A stretch of 64,000 nt of DNA from Alphaproteobacteria bacterium (GCA_015062535.1 SUUK01000001.1:1-64000), one strand, 5' to 3'; positions 53,219 to 62,580 are shown, counted from the stretch's first letter. Made by a program: numbers and translations. The notes: generated by a model not told the origin, from the letters alone.

Positions 53219-55576
53219 TTAAGAAGCTTGTTTTTTACTTCTCATAATAGCAAAGGTTAAAATTGCAAGTAAAGCTACAACAACACACCAACCCCACGCT
53301 GAGAGTTTAGTATATTCGTTGTTATAAGCAACTACAATTGGAGCCACAATCACTGCAACCATGTTAACTACTTTAATCATTGGGTTAAGAGCAGGGCCCG
53401 CAGTATCTTTTAATGGGTCACCAACAGTATCACCAACAACACTTGCTTTATGACGTTCAGAACCTTTACCTGTATTTTTTGCAATACTGCTTGGTTCATC
53501 TTCGATAAGCTTTTTAGCATTATCCCATGCGCCACCTGCGTTGGACATAAATACAGCTAACAATTGACCAGAAACGATAATACCTGCCAAGAAACCACCT
53601 AAAGCCTCAACACCAAGAGATAGCCCAACAAATATTGGAGAAACTATACCAAGTAGAGCTAAGATGATAAGTTCTTTTTGAGCAGCAGCTGTTGAAATAG
53701 CAACAGTTGTACCATAGTCTGGTTTAGCTTTGTTTTCAAGAATACCACGTTTAAATTGACGACGTACTTCTTTAACAATCAAGCTTGCTGCACGTCTAAC
53801 TGCATTAATAGCAAATGATGAGAATAACCATGGTACAGCAGCACCAATAAGCATACCAACAAATACTACTGGGTTAGAAACAACGATACCAATATCTTTT
53901 AATAGAGCAAGACTTTGGTTTAATCCTTCCTTAGCCCAAGCGTTATTTAATGCTGTTTGAACGTTACTAACGTCAACCATGTAAGAACCAAACAAGCTAA
54001 CTGCAGCAATCACAGCAGAACCAATAGCAACACCTTTAGTAATAGCTTTTGTAGTATTACCAACAGCATCTAAGTCAGCCATAATTTGGCGAGCCTTTTT
54101 AGTTTTAGCGCCTTTGTCATCATGCCATGCCATTTCACCAATACCATTTGCATTATCAGCAATAGGTCCAAAAGAGTCCATAGCAACGTTGTTACCTGTT
54201 AAAGTTAGCATACCAATACCTGTCATTGCCACACCATACAAGATGTATGTTACTTTTTCAGCAGCATTTAATCCGTCAATTGTACCAAAGATTAATACTG
54301 ATGCAAAAATAGTAATTGCAATAACTAAAATAGACCAAACAGAGCTTTCTAAACCAACAGCAAGACCACTTAAAATAGTTGTAGCAGAACCTGTATCTGT
54401 TGATTTTTTAATCTCTTGAACTGGAGCACCATTTGTACCAGTAAAGTGTTCTGTAATTCTATCAATAGCCATAGCTAAAAATACACCGATAGTAACAGCT
54501 AAGAATGGTCTCCACCATCCACCTTGTAAACCTTCTAAATAGAAATAAGCAACAGTAGCAAACAATATAATAGAAATTGTTGCAGATGTTACATATCCTC
54601 TAAAGATAGCTTTCATAGCATTACCTTCTAAGCCGTTATCTCTAACTGCATATGTACCGATAATAGAGCAGAATACACCAATACCACGAACCAAAAGTGG
54701 GTAAACAATCCATTCATACATACCTGTAATGTGCCATAGAGCAAGACCTAAAATTAAACCAGATACAATTGTAACCTCATAAGATTCAAAAATATCTGCA
54801 GCCATACCAGCACAGTCACCAACGTTATCACCAACAAGATCTGCAACAACAGCAGGGTTTCTTGGGTCATCTTCTGGAATACCAGCTTCTACCTTACCAA
54901 CAAGGTCTGCACCAACGTCAGCAGCTTTTGTATAAATACCGCCACCAACACGCATAAACAATGCAACCAAAGTACCACCAAAACCAAAACCAAGTAATGC
55001 ATCAGGAGCTGCTATACCAAAGATAATGAAAATAAGTGTACCACCCATTAATCCAAGACCATCAGTTAACATACCTGTACAAGTACCTGCACGATAAGCA
55101 ATTTTCAAAGCTTCACCAAATGAGCGCTTAGATGCAGCTGTAACACGAACGTTAGCAGCAACTGCAATACGCATACCAATTTGACCAACAAGCAAAGAAA
55201 ATAAAGATCCCAAAATAAAACAACCTGCACGACCAAACGCAATGATTAATTTAATTGTTTCATCATCATAAGCAGAAAATCTAATTTTTGCTTCTTGAGA
55301 TACTGGAACAATATAAACAGATAAGAACAAGCAAACTGTTAAAACCGCAATCATTGGCAAAATTGATTTAAGTTGTTTTTTAAGGTATGTGTCTGCACCT
55401 TCTTTAATAGCAGTCCAAACCTCAACCATTTTACCAGAACCGGAGTCATTAGCCATAACTTGTTTTTTAAGAAACCAAGTATACCATAATCCGATAAGAG
55501 CCACACCTAAAACACCAAATATCGCATATTGCTCACTGAGTTCTAATGTGGAAATTCCATATAAAATATCAAACAT
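53219..55576 (-). CDS. hppA: Membrane-bound H+-translocating pyrophosphatase, K+-independent type
   Basis: Pumps protons using PPi hydrolysis. The 785 residues form about 16 transmembrane helices. The catalytic loop DVGADLVGKVEAGIPEDDPRNPAVVADLVGDNVGD holds the Asp clusters that bind Mg-PPi, and a second cluster is EDEPSSIAKNTGKGSERHKASVVGDTVGDPLKDTAGP. GNTTKAITKG (near residue 510) has Lys where K+-dependent enzymes have Ala, marking the K+-independent H+ class. The ATG at 55576 has AGGAGG close upstream; the one 11 codons earlier does not. Confidence 0.97.
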   Translation of the reverse strand: MFDILYGISTLELSEQYAIFGVLGVALIGLWYTWFLKKQVMANDSGSGKMVEVWTAIKEGADTYLKKQLKSILPMIAVLTVCLFLSVYIVPVSQEAKIRFSAYDDETIKLIIAFGRAGCFILGSLFSLLVGQIGMRIAVAANVRVTAASKRSFGEALKIAYRAGTCTGMLTDGLGLMGGTLIFIIFGIAAPDALLGFGFGGTLVALFMRVGGGIYTKAADVGADLVGKVEAGIPEDDPRNPAVVADLVGDNVGDCAGMAADIFESYEVTIVSGLILGLALWHITGMYEWIVYPLLVRGIGVFCSIIGTYAVRDNGLEGNAMKAIFRGYVTSATISIILFATVAYFYLEGLQGGWWRPFLAVTIGVFLAMAIDRITEHFTGTNGAPVQEIKKSTDTGSATTILSGLAVGLESSVWSILVIAITIFASVLIFGTIDGLNAAEKVTYILYGVAMTGIGMLTLTGNNVAMDSFGPIADNANGIGEMAWHDDKGAKTKKARQIMADLDAVGNTTKAITKGVAIGSAVIAAVSLFGSYMVDVSNVQTALNNAWAKEGLNQSLALLKDIGIVVSNPVVFVGMLIGAAVPWLFSSFAINAVRRAASLIVKEVRRQFKRGILENKAKPDYGTTVAISTAAAQKELIILALLGIVSPIFVGLSLGVEALGGFLAGIIVSGQLLAVFMSNAGGAWDNAKKLIEDEPSSIAKNTGKGSERHKASVVGDTVGDPLKDTAGPALNPMIKVVNMVAVIVAPIVVAYNNEYTKLSAWGWCVVVALLAILTFAIMRSKKQAS

Positions 55577-55821
55577 ATAGCCTCCTAATATAGAATTAAA
55601 TCCTATCACTTAAAGGTATATTTAAATAAATATGTCTATCAATAAAATAAGCATTATTCTCATAAATATTTTTATTTATAGGTAAACAAAACCTTCTTGT
55701 GATAAGTTTTTACAATATCTATATAGTCGTTTTGTGTTTAAAAATTATTAAGAAATACAAAAGAATAAATATCAAATTTGCAAAATATTCTTTTAAAATC
55801 ATTTAATTATTTTCAAATATT

Positions 55822-55856
55822 AAGAAAGAGGATGCAAAATTTACATTCTCTTTCTT
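55822..55856 (-). terminator. Probable terminator of the helical-repeat gene
   Basis: AAGAAAGAG (55822-55830) pairs with CTCTTTCTT (55848-55856), with more pairs inside. The T-run is weak. The rest of 55577-55871 shows no gene. Confidence 0.55.
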
Positions 55857-55871
55857 TGTGTATTATTAAAT

Positions 55872-56021
55872 TTAGCCTCTGCCGTAATTGCGATTATTTA
55901 CAGCTGTATTTGCTTGTTTATTAGTACCATCAGAAGTATTTTTAACTTGTTGTGACGCTTCATTAGATTTTGCAACAGATTTATTTTGTAAATCTGCTCT
56001 AACAAATAATCTTCCGTAGTA
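55872..56021 (-). other. In-frame 49-codon extension beyond a TGA stop
   Basis: Past the TGA at 56022-56024 the same frame continues YYGRLFVRADLQNKS and a Gln/Asn/Ser-rich tail to NYGRG and TAA at 55872. The stretch looks coding-like in composition. It may be the original C-terminus cut off by a nonsense change, or a readthrough extension. Confidence 0.5.
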
Positions 56022-56993
56022 TCATCTGTCTATATGGTATTTTTCTTGTAGTTCAGAAAAACTCTGTTCATGTTCATTTTTGAATTGATCAATAGACTGT
56101 TGTTGCTCTGGAGTAAATTCTGTGCCAGAATTTTCTTTATTTTTCAAAATAGAACGTACTTTTTCAATATCTGGCTTAGCTTGTTTTTTGTGTGCATTAT
56201 CTTTTAGTAGTTCTATTGCATTCAATCCTTTATCTTTTGCATGTATGTCCATGCAAATTCTATTAAATTTTTGACGAACCAATCCCGTATTATATCCACT
56301 TTTATTACAAATCTTTAGCATTTTAACCAAAGGCGGGTACAATTCTTTTTTCATGTTAGATGATTCTAATAAAGATAAAATACCGCTATATCCAGCAGAT
56401 AAATCTTCTTTTGTTGGGTATTTTTCTAGTAGATTGACAATGGCAAGCATTCCTTGCTTAGGATTATTTGAGCAAACTCTTTCAAAAAATACAGCCTTTG
56501 TGTCTTCAACTGTTTCAGAAAGTTTAGGGTCTGCTAATTTAATTTTATCACAAAGTTCAAATACATGCTTAATGCTATCTGCATTATTATATTTATTCAA
56601 AGATAGTTCATCTATACAATTTAGAACCATATTAATATCTCGAGGGCAATTATCTACTACAGCCATAAGCAGATTATATCTTTTACTTAAATCTTTTGGG
56701 GAATTTATAAATAATCCAATTTCTTTATAATTATACAAGTTGCTATTTTCTTTCATGTTTTTAATAGTCCAATGCTCTAATTTCATAGAAAAATTATAAG
56801 CAGCTTTCGAAATTCCTTTTATAAAATTAAGATTTGTTACAAAACCCAAATCTAAAGATATCGCACGATCAACAATCTTCTCAACAAGGGTGTCGTATTT
56901 ATTTTTTTTAGATTTTGTGCTAGTGTCTCTCTGAGGTGCATCACAATGTAGGATTTCATTCCTAATGTTATCAAATATATTTTCTTGTGCCAT
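56022..56993 (-). CDS. Hypothetical helical protein next to a radical SAM gene
   Basis: Function not recognised. The 323 residues are mainly helical with repeat-like blocks of about 35-40 residues (for example LLMAVVDNCPRDINMVLNCIDEL, then VFELCDKIKLADPKLSETVEDTKAVFFERV), resembling an alpha-solenoid. No signal peptide. AGGAGG lies before the ATG. It is 20 nt downstream of the radical SAM gene and probably in one operon with it. An in-frame TGA at 56022 ends it, while the frame stays open for 49 more codons. Confidence 0.65.
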   Translation of the reverse strand: MAQENIFDNIRNEILHCDAPQRDTSTKSKKNKYDTLVEKIVDRAISLDLGFVTNLNFIKGISKAAYNFSMKLEHWTIKNMKENSNLYNYKEIGLFINSPKDLSKRYNLLMAVVDNCPRDINMVLNCIDELSLNKYNNADSIKHVFELCDKIKLADPKLSETVEDTKAVFFERVCSNNPKQGMLAIVNLLEKYPTKEDLSAGYSGILSLLESSNMKKELYPPLVKMLKICNKSGYNTGLVRQKFNRICMDIHAKDKGLNAIELLKDNAHKKQAKPDIEKVRSILKNKENSGTEFTPEQQQSIDQFKNEHEQSFSELQEKYHIDR

Positions 56994-57013
56994 AATTCGC
57001 CTCCTTTTAAAGG

Positions 57014-58222
57014 CTATAATAACATATTTAATAAACTTTGTAAATATATATCTTTCATCTTTTGGCTGTAAGAATGGCTTAAAATCTCATTGTTGTTTAA
57101 TTTTAGCTTTCCATCAGCTGTAATAGAGCTATTTACTAATAATTTTAACAAATTGCCATATTCGTCATCTTTAGAATAATTTTTATATTCTTGTTCAATT
57201 TTGTGATAACATTGTTTGTTTTGTTTTTCATTACCATAAAAAGCAATAGCACTCCCAGAGCAACCACCACAACAAGCAGTTGCAAAAGCGCATGTTTTAC
57301 AAAAGCCTTCTAAGTTTTTGTAACGATTATAAATTGTATTCCAAGAGCAAAAATCATTACTATCCCAAATTTCTTTTACAGTCTTGTTTCTTAAGTCATC
57401 TTCAATATAATTATCATCATATATAGATAAGCATCCTAAAACTTTCCCATTGCTACGAATACCCATAACATGCCTGCCAGCAGGGCATCCTTGCCAATCT
57501 TTTTTGAAAACATTAACACTATTAGGTATAACATCAGAATAATACCCAAAATCATGCATTCCAGTTACTAAAAAGTCTTTATGCCTTATTTGCATTAAAG
57601 CAACGAAAAGTCCCGTAATATAATATTCTAAATCATTTAATGCGGTTTCATCTTTGGCTAATCTACCAAATGGTGTCCCAATTTGTAGTTGCCATCCATC
57701 AAAAAAACTTGAAGGTAAAAGCTCCATCAGTTTAGGAAGTTCAAGAATATTTCTTTTAGTTACGGTTGTAATCGCAACACTAGAAATTTTATTGTCTATT
57801 ATATCTTTAGATAAAGAAAATATATGATCAAAAGTCCCAGGTACTCTCCTTATACCATCATGAATATCCTTCGAAGCACCATCAAGGCAAATGCCAAGAG
57901 TACCGATTTTATATTTTGATAAAAATTCAATTTTTTCCCTATTTAAAGCCAAAGCATTAGTAACTATAGCTACCTCAATATTAAGACTAGAAAGTTTTTC
58001 AATAATCTCGCGCCATAAAGGGTGTAAAAACACTTCTCCACCAATCAATGTTACTTTTTTGCACTGTACTTCATGCAATTCATCACATATCCGTATAATC
58101 TCATCATTGGTAAGGTTGTCTTTTCTATCAATACCTGCAGCAGACCCGCAATGTGAACATTTTGCATTACAACGAAGAGTTAATTCCCAAACAATGTTAT
58201 CAAGATATCTAAGAGATCTCAC
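57014..58222 (-). CDS. Radical SAM/SPASM domain protein, probable peptide or protein maturase
   Basis: The 402 residues hold the radical SAM cluster C-x3-C-x2-C at Cys18, Cys22 and Cys25 (RCNAKCSHCGSAAG) and GGEVFLHP for SAM binding. The C-terminal SPASM-like region is Cys-rich: CPAGRHVMGIRSNGKVLGCLS, then CKTCAFATACCGGC and a final CYHK. SPASM enzymes usually modify ribosomal peptides or proteins. GTG start with GGAG 10 nt upstream, only 5 nt after the preceding gene. The substrate could be the product of either flanking gene; no short precursor peptide is evident. Confidence 0.87.
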   Translation of the reverse strand: MRSLRYLDNIVWELTLRCNAKCSHCGSAAGIDRKDNLTNDEIIRICDELHEVQCKKVTLIGGEVFLHPLWREIIEKLSSLNIEVAIVTNALALNREKIEFLSKYKIGTLGICLDGASKDIHDGIRRVPGTFDHIFSLSKDIIDNKISSVAITTVTKRNILELPKLMELLPSSFFDGWQLQIGTPFGRLAKDETALNDLEYYITGLFVALMQIRHKDFLVTGMHDFGYYSDVIPNSVNVFKKDWQGCPAGRHVMGIRSNGKVLGCLSIYDDNYIEDDLRNKTVKEIWDSNDFCSWNTIYNRYKNLEGFCKTCAFATACCGGCSGSAIAFYGNEKQNKQCYHKIEQEYKNYSKDDEYGNLLKLLVNSSITADGKLKLNNNEILSHSYSQKMKDIYLQSLLNMLL

Positions 58223-58227
58223 GTTAA

Positions 58228-58980
58228 CTAATCTCCAAGGCTATTACCTTTTGCAACAATTCCCATATCTTTAGAGTTGTTTTTGTCTTGCTTGTTAGGT
58301 GTTAATTCAATAGTTTCGCTAGTTGTTTTTTCATTAAAATTACCATCTTTATCAAGGTATTTTGAAATACGATTTTTAGGGGCTATTCTATAGCCTTCTT
58401 GATAGCCTTCTTGGGTTTGGAATAAAACATGTCCTGGTATTTCTTCAGCTCCAGGGTTTGCAACACCATACTTAGTTTGAAAAAGATTGCTAGAATTAGG
58501 TGGAATCGAATTAAAATAAGCCTGATCTCTATCATTGTAATTAGGAGATAATTGTTCAATCAAATTTTGGGTATTACTTAGAGAGGATTGAACGCTTAAT
58601 AAACTACTTTCAGGTGTGTTGTTCAAAATATTACTAACACTATCTCTAGCAACATCAAAAACATCTCTATCACAATTAGGGTTTCTTAATGCATTTTCAT
58701 ACACAATTGAAGCAATATGAACTAAAGAAGTATTTATTGTGCCATTTCTTAAAAGTATAGCTTCTGTAGACATCATCGCCGCAATCATTGTAGGAGAATT
58801 GTTTGTAGCAGCTGTTATTGCCGCAAAACGTTCTAGAGCATCATTATTAGAAAAATTTGGAGTACCAGCTCTCATAAAATCGCAGTTAATTTTAATTATT
58901 TCTTGTCTAACTGTTGAGATATTGTTACTTTTTTCTGAACACTTAACCAAATTATCAGTTGTTTTATTTTCAGGTTTCAT
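58228..58980 (-). CDS. Hypothetical protein upstream of the radical SAM gene
   Basis: Not recognised. The 250 residues have a helical N-terminal half and a Pro/Asn/Gln-rich C-terminal half, with no signal peptide or membrane helix. The ATG at 58980 has GGGAG upstream; an earlier in-frame ATG has none and would add a hydrophobic segment. The stop lies 5 nt before the radical SAM start, so coupling is tight and it is a candidate substrate or partner. A few Cys residues are present (positions about 14, 28 and 120). Confidence 0.6.
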   Translation of the reverse strand: MKPENKTTDNLVKCSEKSNNISTVRQEIIKINCDFMRAGTPNFSNNDALERFAAITAATNNSPTMIAAMMSTEAILLRNGTINTSLVHIASIVYENALRNPNCDRDVFDVARDSVSNILNNTPESSLLSVQSSLSNTQNLIEQLSPNYNDRDQAYFNSIPPNSSNLFQTKYGVANPGAEEIPGHVLFQTQEGYQEGYRIAPKNRISKYLDKDGNFNEKTTSETIELTPNKQDKNNSKDMGIVAKGNSLGD

Positions 58981-59097
58981 GGTTTTCTCCCTACTAGGTA
59001 AAATTGACTTATATCTAGCAAAATTATACCTTAATAGAGCTATAAAGTCAAGTTTTTTGTAAAAATATAGAATGAAAATATTGTTTATTTGTAAATA

Positions 59098-59126
59098 CAA
59101 AAAAAGTCGCCAATTTTGACGACTTT
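59098..59126 (-). terminator. Terminator after the focA remnant
   Basis: AAAGTCG (59103-59109) pairs with CGACTTT (59120-59126), followed by a T-run on the minus strand. Confidence 0.85.
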
Positions 59127-59143
59127 AACAAATATTATTGAGC

Positions 59144-59311
59144 TTATTTTTTATTATAGATATACCCAAATACAAGACCTATAATAACTCCGCCACCAAC
59201 AATATTACCAATTGTTGCAGGGATTAAATTATCAACTATAAATTGTAACCAAGTTATATCAGCGCCCAAATATATAGCGGTAGGTATAAAAAACATATTA
59301 GCAATGCAGAA
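59144..59311 (-). pseudogene. focA: C-terminal remnant of a formate/nitrite channel (FocA/FNT family)
   Basis: The minus strand encodes FCIANMFFIPTAIYLGAD, then NLIPATIGNIVGGGVIIGL, and a YIYNKK end. These match the last 55 residues of FocA (HSIANMF and NLIPVTIGNIIGG in E. coli), including the final transmembrane helix. The preceding ~220 residues are missing: upstream of 59312 the frame hits the stop region of an unrelated gene. The gene keeps its original terminator. A rearrangement that joined foreign DNA at about 59312 is the simplest explanation. Confidence 0.82.
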
Positions 59312-59312
59312 T

Positions 59313-59906
59313 TTATTTTTTTAACAATAGATTTTCCCACCATCTAAGTTGATTATAAAAGAACTCAATATCTTCATCGCTGAAAAAACGATAAACAGGA
59401 TTTATCTTTTTATCAAAATATTTTCCACACATTGATCGGGACGCTGAGCACATTTGTACTACTCCTTTTGAGTATGTATCTAGTAATTTGTTTATCTCAC
59501 GTTGTACTTGTTTTAAGTTAGATTTAACATCATCTGCAACAATACTATCTTCTAGTATACTATTAACATTATTTTGAATTTCTTGTTCTTTTATGAAAAA
59601 ATGACAATTCAAAAACGGAATAACTTCACAATCATAATTATAAGAAGGATTTATAGCTTTCAATATTTCTGTACGATATTGAATTTTTTCATAAATCATC
59701 TTGGATATCTTACGCTGTTTTTGTAAACACAAATATGGGATATTGAAAAAAACATAAATCAAAAGCAAAAAAGCAAAGAACATAAAAAAGAACGCCGAAT
59801 CATCTTGAATTTGAAAATACATTAATAAAACCAATAAATATCCTAAACAAATAGCAATAATCGTATTTCTTGCTTTTTTTTTAATTAAATCTTCAAAATC
59901 AATCAT
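59313..59906 (-). CDS. Hypothetical protein with two N-terminal membrane helices
   Basis: Not recognised. The 197 residues have two hydrophobic helices (about 15-35 and 39-62) followed by a helical, charged cytoplasmic or periplasmic part of about 130 residues with several Cys. GAGGG precedes the ATG at 59906; an ATG nine codons earlier has no ribosome site. Its stop codon abuts the focA remnant, so it entered the locus by the event that truncated focA. Confidence 0.6.
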   Translation of the reverse strand: MIDFEDLIKKKARNTIIAICLGYLLVLLMYFQIQDDSAFFFMFFAFLLLIYVFFNIPYLCLQKQRKISKMIYEKIQYRTEILKAINPSYNYDCEVIPFLNCHFFIKEQEIQNNVNSILEDSIVADDVKSNLKQVQREINKLLDTYSKGVVQMCSASRSMCGKYFDKKINPVYRFFSDEDIEFFYNQLRWWENLLLKK

Positions 59907-60114
59907 AATATTATCCCTCTTAAATTCACCCAATATAATATAAAATTAAAATTTAAAAAAATGTTAATTAACTAGATTTGCAATAAGTTATAAATATGAA
60001 TAATTATAACTTAAAAAACTACATTTTCATTTTTTTATAATTCTAAAATAAAATATCTTGATTATCGCCATATAATGCGATTAAATTATAAAAAAATGCA
60101 CATAAAGAGATACT

Positions 60115-60774
60115 ATGCCAAAATCAATTTTATTAGACTGGGATGATACACTTGCTCACACACGAACTGCCGTAGTGGAAGCCATGGAATATATATTAAA
60201 AAAATATAATAAAGAACCTTGGGATATTACAAAGGTTAAATATAGAGATACAAAAAAATCATTAAAAGAAAATTTTATAAATTTCTTTGGCAAAGACGCA
60301 AATATTGCTTATGAAGAATACTTAAAATATTATGTTGAATATACATATAATAAAGTTACACCGATGGAAAAAGCTATTGATTTTCTTAAATTGTGTAACC
60401 AAAAGCGCATAGATTTATATATTATATCAAATAAAGAAAAGTCTTTATTATTAAAAGAAGTTAAGTTTTGTTTTCCAGATATTTTGTTTAAGAATATTTT
60501 AGGAAATGGTGATGCTCAACGAAATAAACCAAATCCAGATCCCGTATATGAGGCATTAAAAGGTGTAAAATATGAAATAAATAAAGATAATGTATGGTTA
60601 ATAGGAGATACTAAACAAGATACCGAATGTGCATTAAATGCAGAAATTCAACCAATTTTACTTGGTAAAGGAAAGTTTATGGAGGATGATTATATTAAAA
60701 ACAAGACAAATACCCTAATACCACTACTTGCTTTTGAAAACTTTAGCAAAATTATAGAATATTTAAAAAAATAA
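60115..60774 (+). CDS. HAD-superfamily hydrolase (phosphoglycolate phosphatase-like)
   Basis: The 219 residues carry HAD motif I LLDWDDTLAHT (Asp8, Asp10), a helical cap (about 18-90), motif II YIISNK, Lys in NKPNPDPVYEAL and motif IV WLIGDTKQDTECALNA. The substrate is unknown. The only plus-strand gene in this accessory stretch; no strong ribosome site (AAGAGA). Confidence 0.82.
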   Translation: MPKSILLDWDDTLAHTRTAVVEAMEYILKKYNKEPWDITKVKYRDTKKSLKENFINFFGKDANIAYEEYLKYYVEYTYNKVTPMEKAIDFLKLCNQKRIDLYIISNKEKSLLLKEVKFCFPDILFKNILGNGDAQRNKPNPDPVYEALKGVKYEINKDNVWLIGDTKQDTECALNAEIQPILLGKGKFMEDDYIKNKTNTLIPLLAFENFSKIIEYLKK

Positions 60775-60866
60775 TAAAACTAACTTTAAACCTATCCGAG
60801 TAAATGCCCTGCATGAGCTATTTTTAAAATATCTCACACGGACCAATTCAAATGCTTGATTTATAA

Positions 60867-60892
60867 AGAAAAAAGGACGATTTCTCGTCCTT
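60867..60892 (-). terminator. Terminator of the P-loop kinase-like gene
   Basis: AAGGACGA (60873-60880), TTTC loop, TCGTCCTT (60885-60892), T-run on the minus strand. It lies just past a 28-bp fragment of the local repeat. Confidence 0.85.
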
Positions 60893-60902
60893 CGTTAAAT
60901 GT

Positions 60903-60930
60903 GGCTGGAAACGATTTGCAGTTTTCGAGA
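60903..60930 (-). repeat. Short fragment of the 172-bp repeat
   Basis: It matches the end of copy 1 (61921-61948) at 22 of 28 positions, from TGGCTGGA to TTTTCGAG, and like the full copies lies beside a terminator hairpin. Confidence 0.55.
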
Positions 60931-60994
60931 TTATTATTAAATTTGGACGATAGGTTAGGAAGTTGAAAGCGAATTTAGATTTATCAAAACTATA

Positions 60995-61582
60995 TTAAAC
61001 AAGGTTTCGGCTTTGAACCCATGATAAATAATTTTTTTCATCATCTAATTCATAAATGTAATCTTTAATTGGTTTGAAATTATCAATTATTTTTATCACT
61101 TCCTCTAGTACTTCATCTTTGTTTTTATTTGCAATATCAATTTGTACTTCATTAGGGAGTAATCTTCGGTTTTTTATCACGGAGTTAGCGCGTTCAACAT
61201 ATTCGGGGCGAAACAAACCACCTTCATTATTTTTTCTGTGTTCCATTTGCTGTTTTATTTGATTTGGGTCATTGGATATTAGTTTGATAATTATAAAATC
61301 ATAACCCTGAAAAATCTTTGGTAGTTCTCTTGTCCTGATATCATCAAAATCCAAAGCGATAATATTTCTTAAACCTTTGTTATAGAAAAATTCTATCTGC
61401 GACAAAGTGTTTTCCCAACACAACTGTTCTTCGTATATTCCAATATCTTTTACATCTTTTGGAATGATAAATTCAGGAACCATATTTTGTTCAATATATA
61501 CCCCATCGTAATGTTGATACAATTTCTTTGCTAATGTTGTTTTGCCGACAGCACTTGGGCCAATAACAAATATAAAATCCAT
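60995..61582 (-). CDS. P-loop NTPase, small kinase-like
   Basis: The 195 residues start FIFVIGPSAVGKTTLAKKL, a Walker A typical of small nucleoside, polynucleotide or shikimate-type kinases. A hydrophobic strand NIIALDFDD follows that may be Walker B, and an Arg-rich EHRKNNEGGLFRPEYVERA resembles the lid of guanylate-kinase-like enzymes. The substrate is unknown. It lies in a run of minus-strand accessory genes separated by repeats. Confidence 0.72.
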   Translation of the reverse strand: MDFIFVIGPSAVGKTTLAKKLYQHYDGVYIEQNMVPEFIIPKDVKDIGIYEEQLCWENTLSQIEFFYNKGLRNIIALDFDDIRTRELPKIFQGYDFIIIKLISNDPNQIKQQMEHRKNNEGGLFRPEYVERANSVIKNRRLLPNEVQIDIANKNKDEVLEEVIKIIDNFKPIKDYIYELDDEKNYLSWVQSRNLV

Positions 61583-61776
61583 ATTTCACACCTTTTTATA
61601 AGTTATAAATTCACAATATCATCAAAAATTTTCGATGCAACTAAAATTATAGTTCTTTTGAACACCAAGAAAAGGAAGGGACAATTTCAGTAACACCTTG
61701 ATTGTGTTAGCTTCTTTATGAAATTAGTTCGAAGATTATCCGGTGTAAGGCATATTTTGTATCAAACATTCGAACC

Positions 61777-61948
61777 AGCTTAAGCGCTTGTAAAATAACA
61801 AACTTCTCTTAGCTTTGCGAGGGTTTACCCAAAGCAAAGGTTAGTTGTTCGCGTAAGTAGGAAGATAAAATCTTCCGTAGCGACGCAAAAAAGTCGCCAT
61901 TTCTGACGACTTTTGAACTCTGGCTGGAGATGGCATGCGGTTTTCGAG
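61777..61948 (-). repeat. 172-bp structured repeat, copy 1
   Basis: Exactly the same length as copy 2 (62649-62820). A central stretch of about 70 bp is identical, while the differences cluster in three hairpins. The GGAAGAT/ATCTTCC stem (61860-61876) is changed on both arms in copy 2. It contains a minus-strand terminator (AAGTCG/CGACTT with T-run) and lies downstream of the histidine phosphatase gene. The rest of the 385-bp gap 61583-61967 shows no gene. Confidence 0.8.
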
Positions 61949-61967
61949 TAATTTATTATTTGTTCTT

Positions 61968-62513
61968 TTAATCATGGGTTTGTTGTAGTTTGCAAGCTTC
62001 TAAATATTCATTAGGTCCTTCAATCTTAGTATCAAATCTTTCAATAAATTTCCAATTGCCGTTATCTAATGTAAAATGGAAACATTCACAATGTTTAATT
62101 TCTCCAATTTCTTCTCCGCATGCCCAACACAATGCTCTTGTTACGCCACCATGTGAGGCTATGGCAATATTGGAGTGAGTATCATTTATTAAAATATCAT
62201 CCAAACAAGATTTTATACGATTAAAATTATCTATAATTCTTTTTTGTTTTTCATCATTATTAGAATACCAAAAGCCAAAAGCAGATTCAATTAATCTATC
62301 ATCAATAATAATATCAATATTAGGATTATTAACAGCAATTTTTGCAGTATCAGTTGCTCGCTTAAGAGGACTGGAGTATACAACCTCAATGTCTTTATCT
62401 GCTAAAAACTCCTTTAATTTGTTTGCCTGAGCAAGACCAGCTTTATTTAATGTAGATTCAACATCTATACCGTTTCGTTGCCCGTGCCTAAAAAAATAAA
62501 AATTCTTTTCCAT
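61968..62513 (-). CDS. Histidine phosphatase (phosphoglycerate mutase-like)
   Basis: The 181 residues begin MEKNFYFFRHGQRNG with the RHG catalytic motif (9-11), then SSPLKRATDTA (second Arg), ESAFGFW (Glu) and ASHGGVTRALCW with the second catalytic His near 130. This resembles cobC/GpmB-type small phosphatases. The ATG at 62513 has AGGA 7 nt upstream; an earlier ATG does not. Confidence 0.85.
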   Translation of the reverse strand: MEKNFYFFRHGQRNGIDVESTLNKAGLAQANKLKEFLADKDIEVVYSSPLKRATDTAKIAVNNPNIDIIIDDRLIESAFGFWYSNNDEKQKRIIDNFNRIKSCLDDILINDTHSNIAIASHGGVTRALCWACGEEIGEIKHCECFHFTLDNGNWKFIERFDTKIEGPNEYLEACKLQQTHD

Positions 62514-62580
62514 AGTTTTTCCTATAAAATTGTTTATTAATATCAGAATTATATTAGGTGTGTTTATATTTTTCAATAAT

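Noticed and set aside
56022..56024. TGA recoded as Trp or selenocysteine in this organism.
   Set aside because: TGA serves as a normal stop at 45809-45811, TGG is used throughout for Trp, and no selenocysteine machinery is seen.
60806..60822. Third copy of the GCAGGGC riboswitch loop.
   Set aside because: Only GCAGGGC is shared; the flanks do not form a stem, no downstream pairing segment is present, and it lies at the 3' end of a convergent gene.
61764..61776. A GGTTCGAAT string on the minus strand that looks like a tRNA T-arm.
   Set aside because: No acceptor, anticodon or D-arm can be built around it, and the string is not kept in the other repeat copies.
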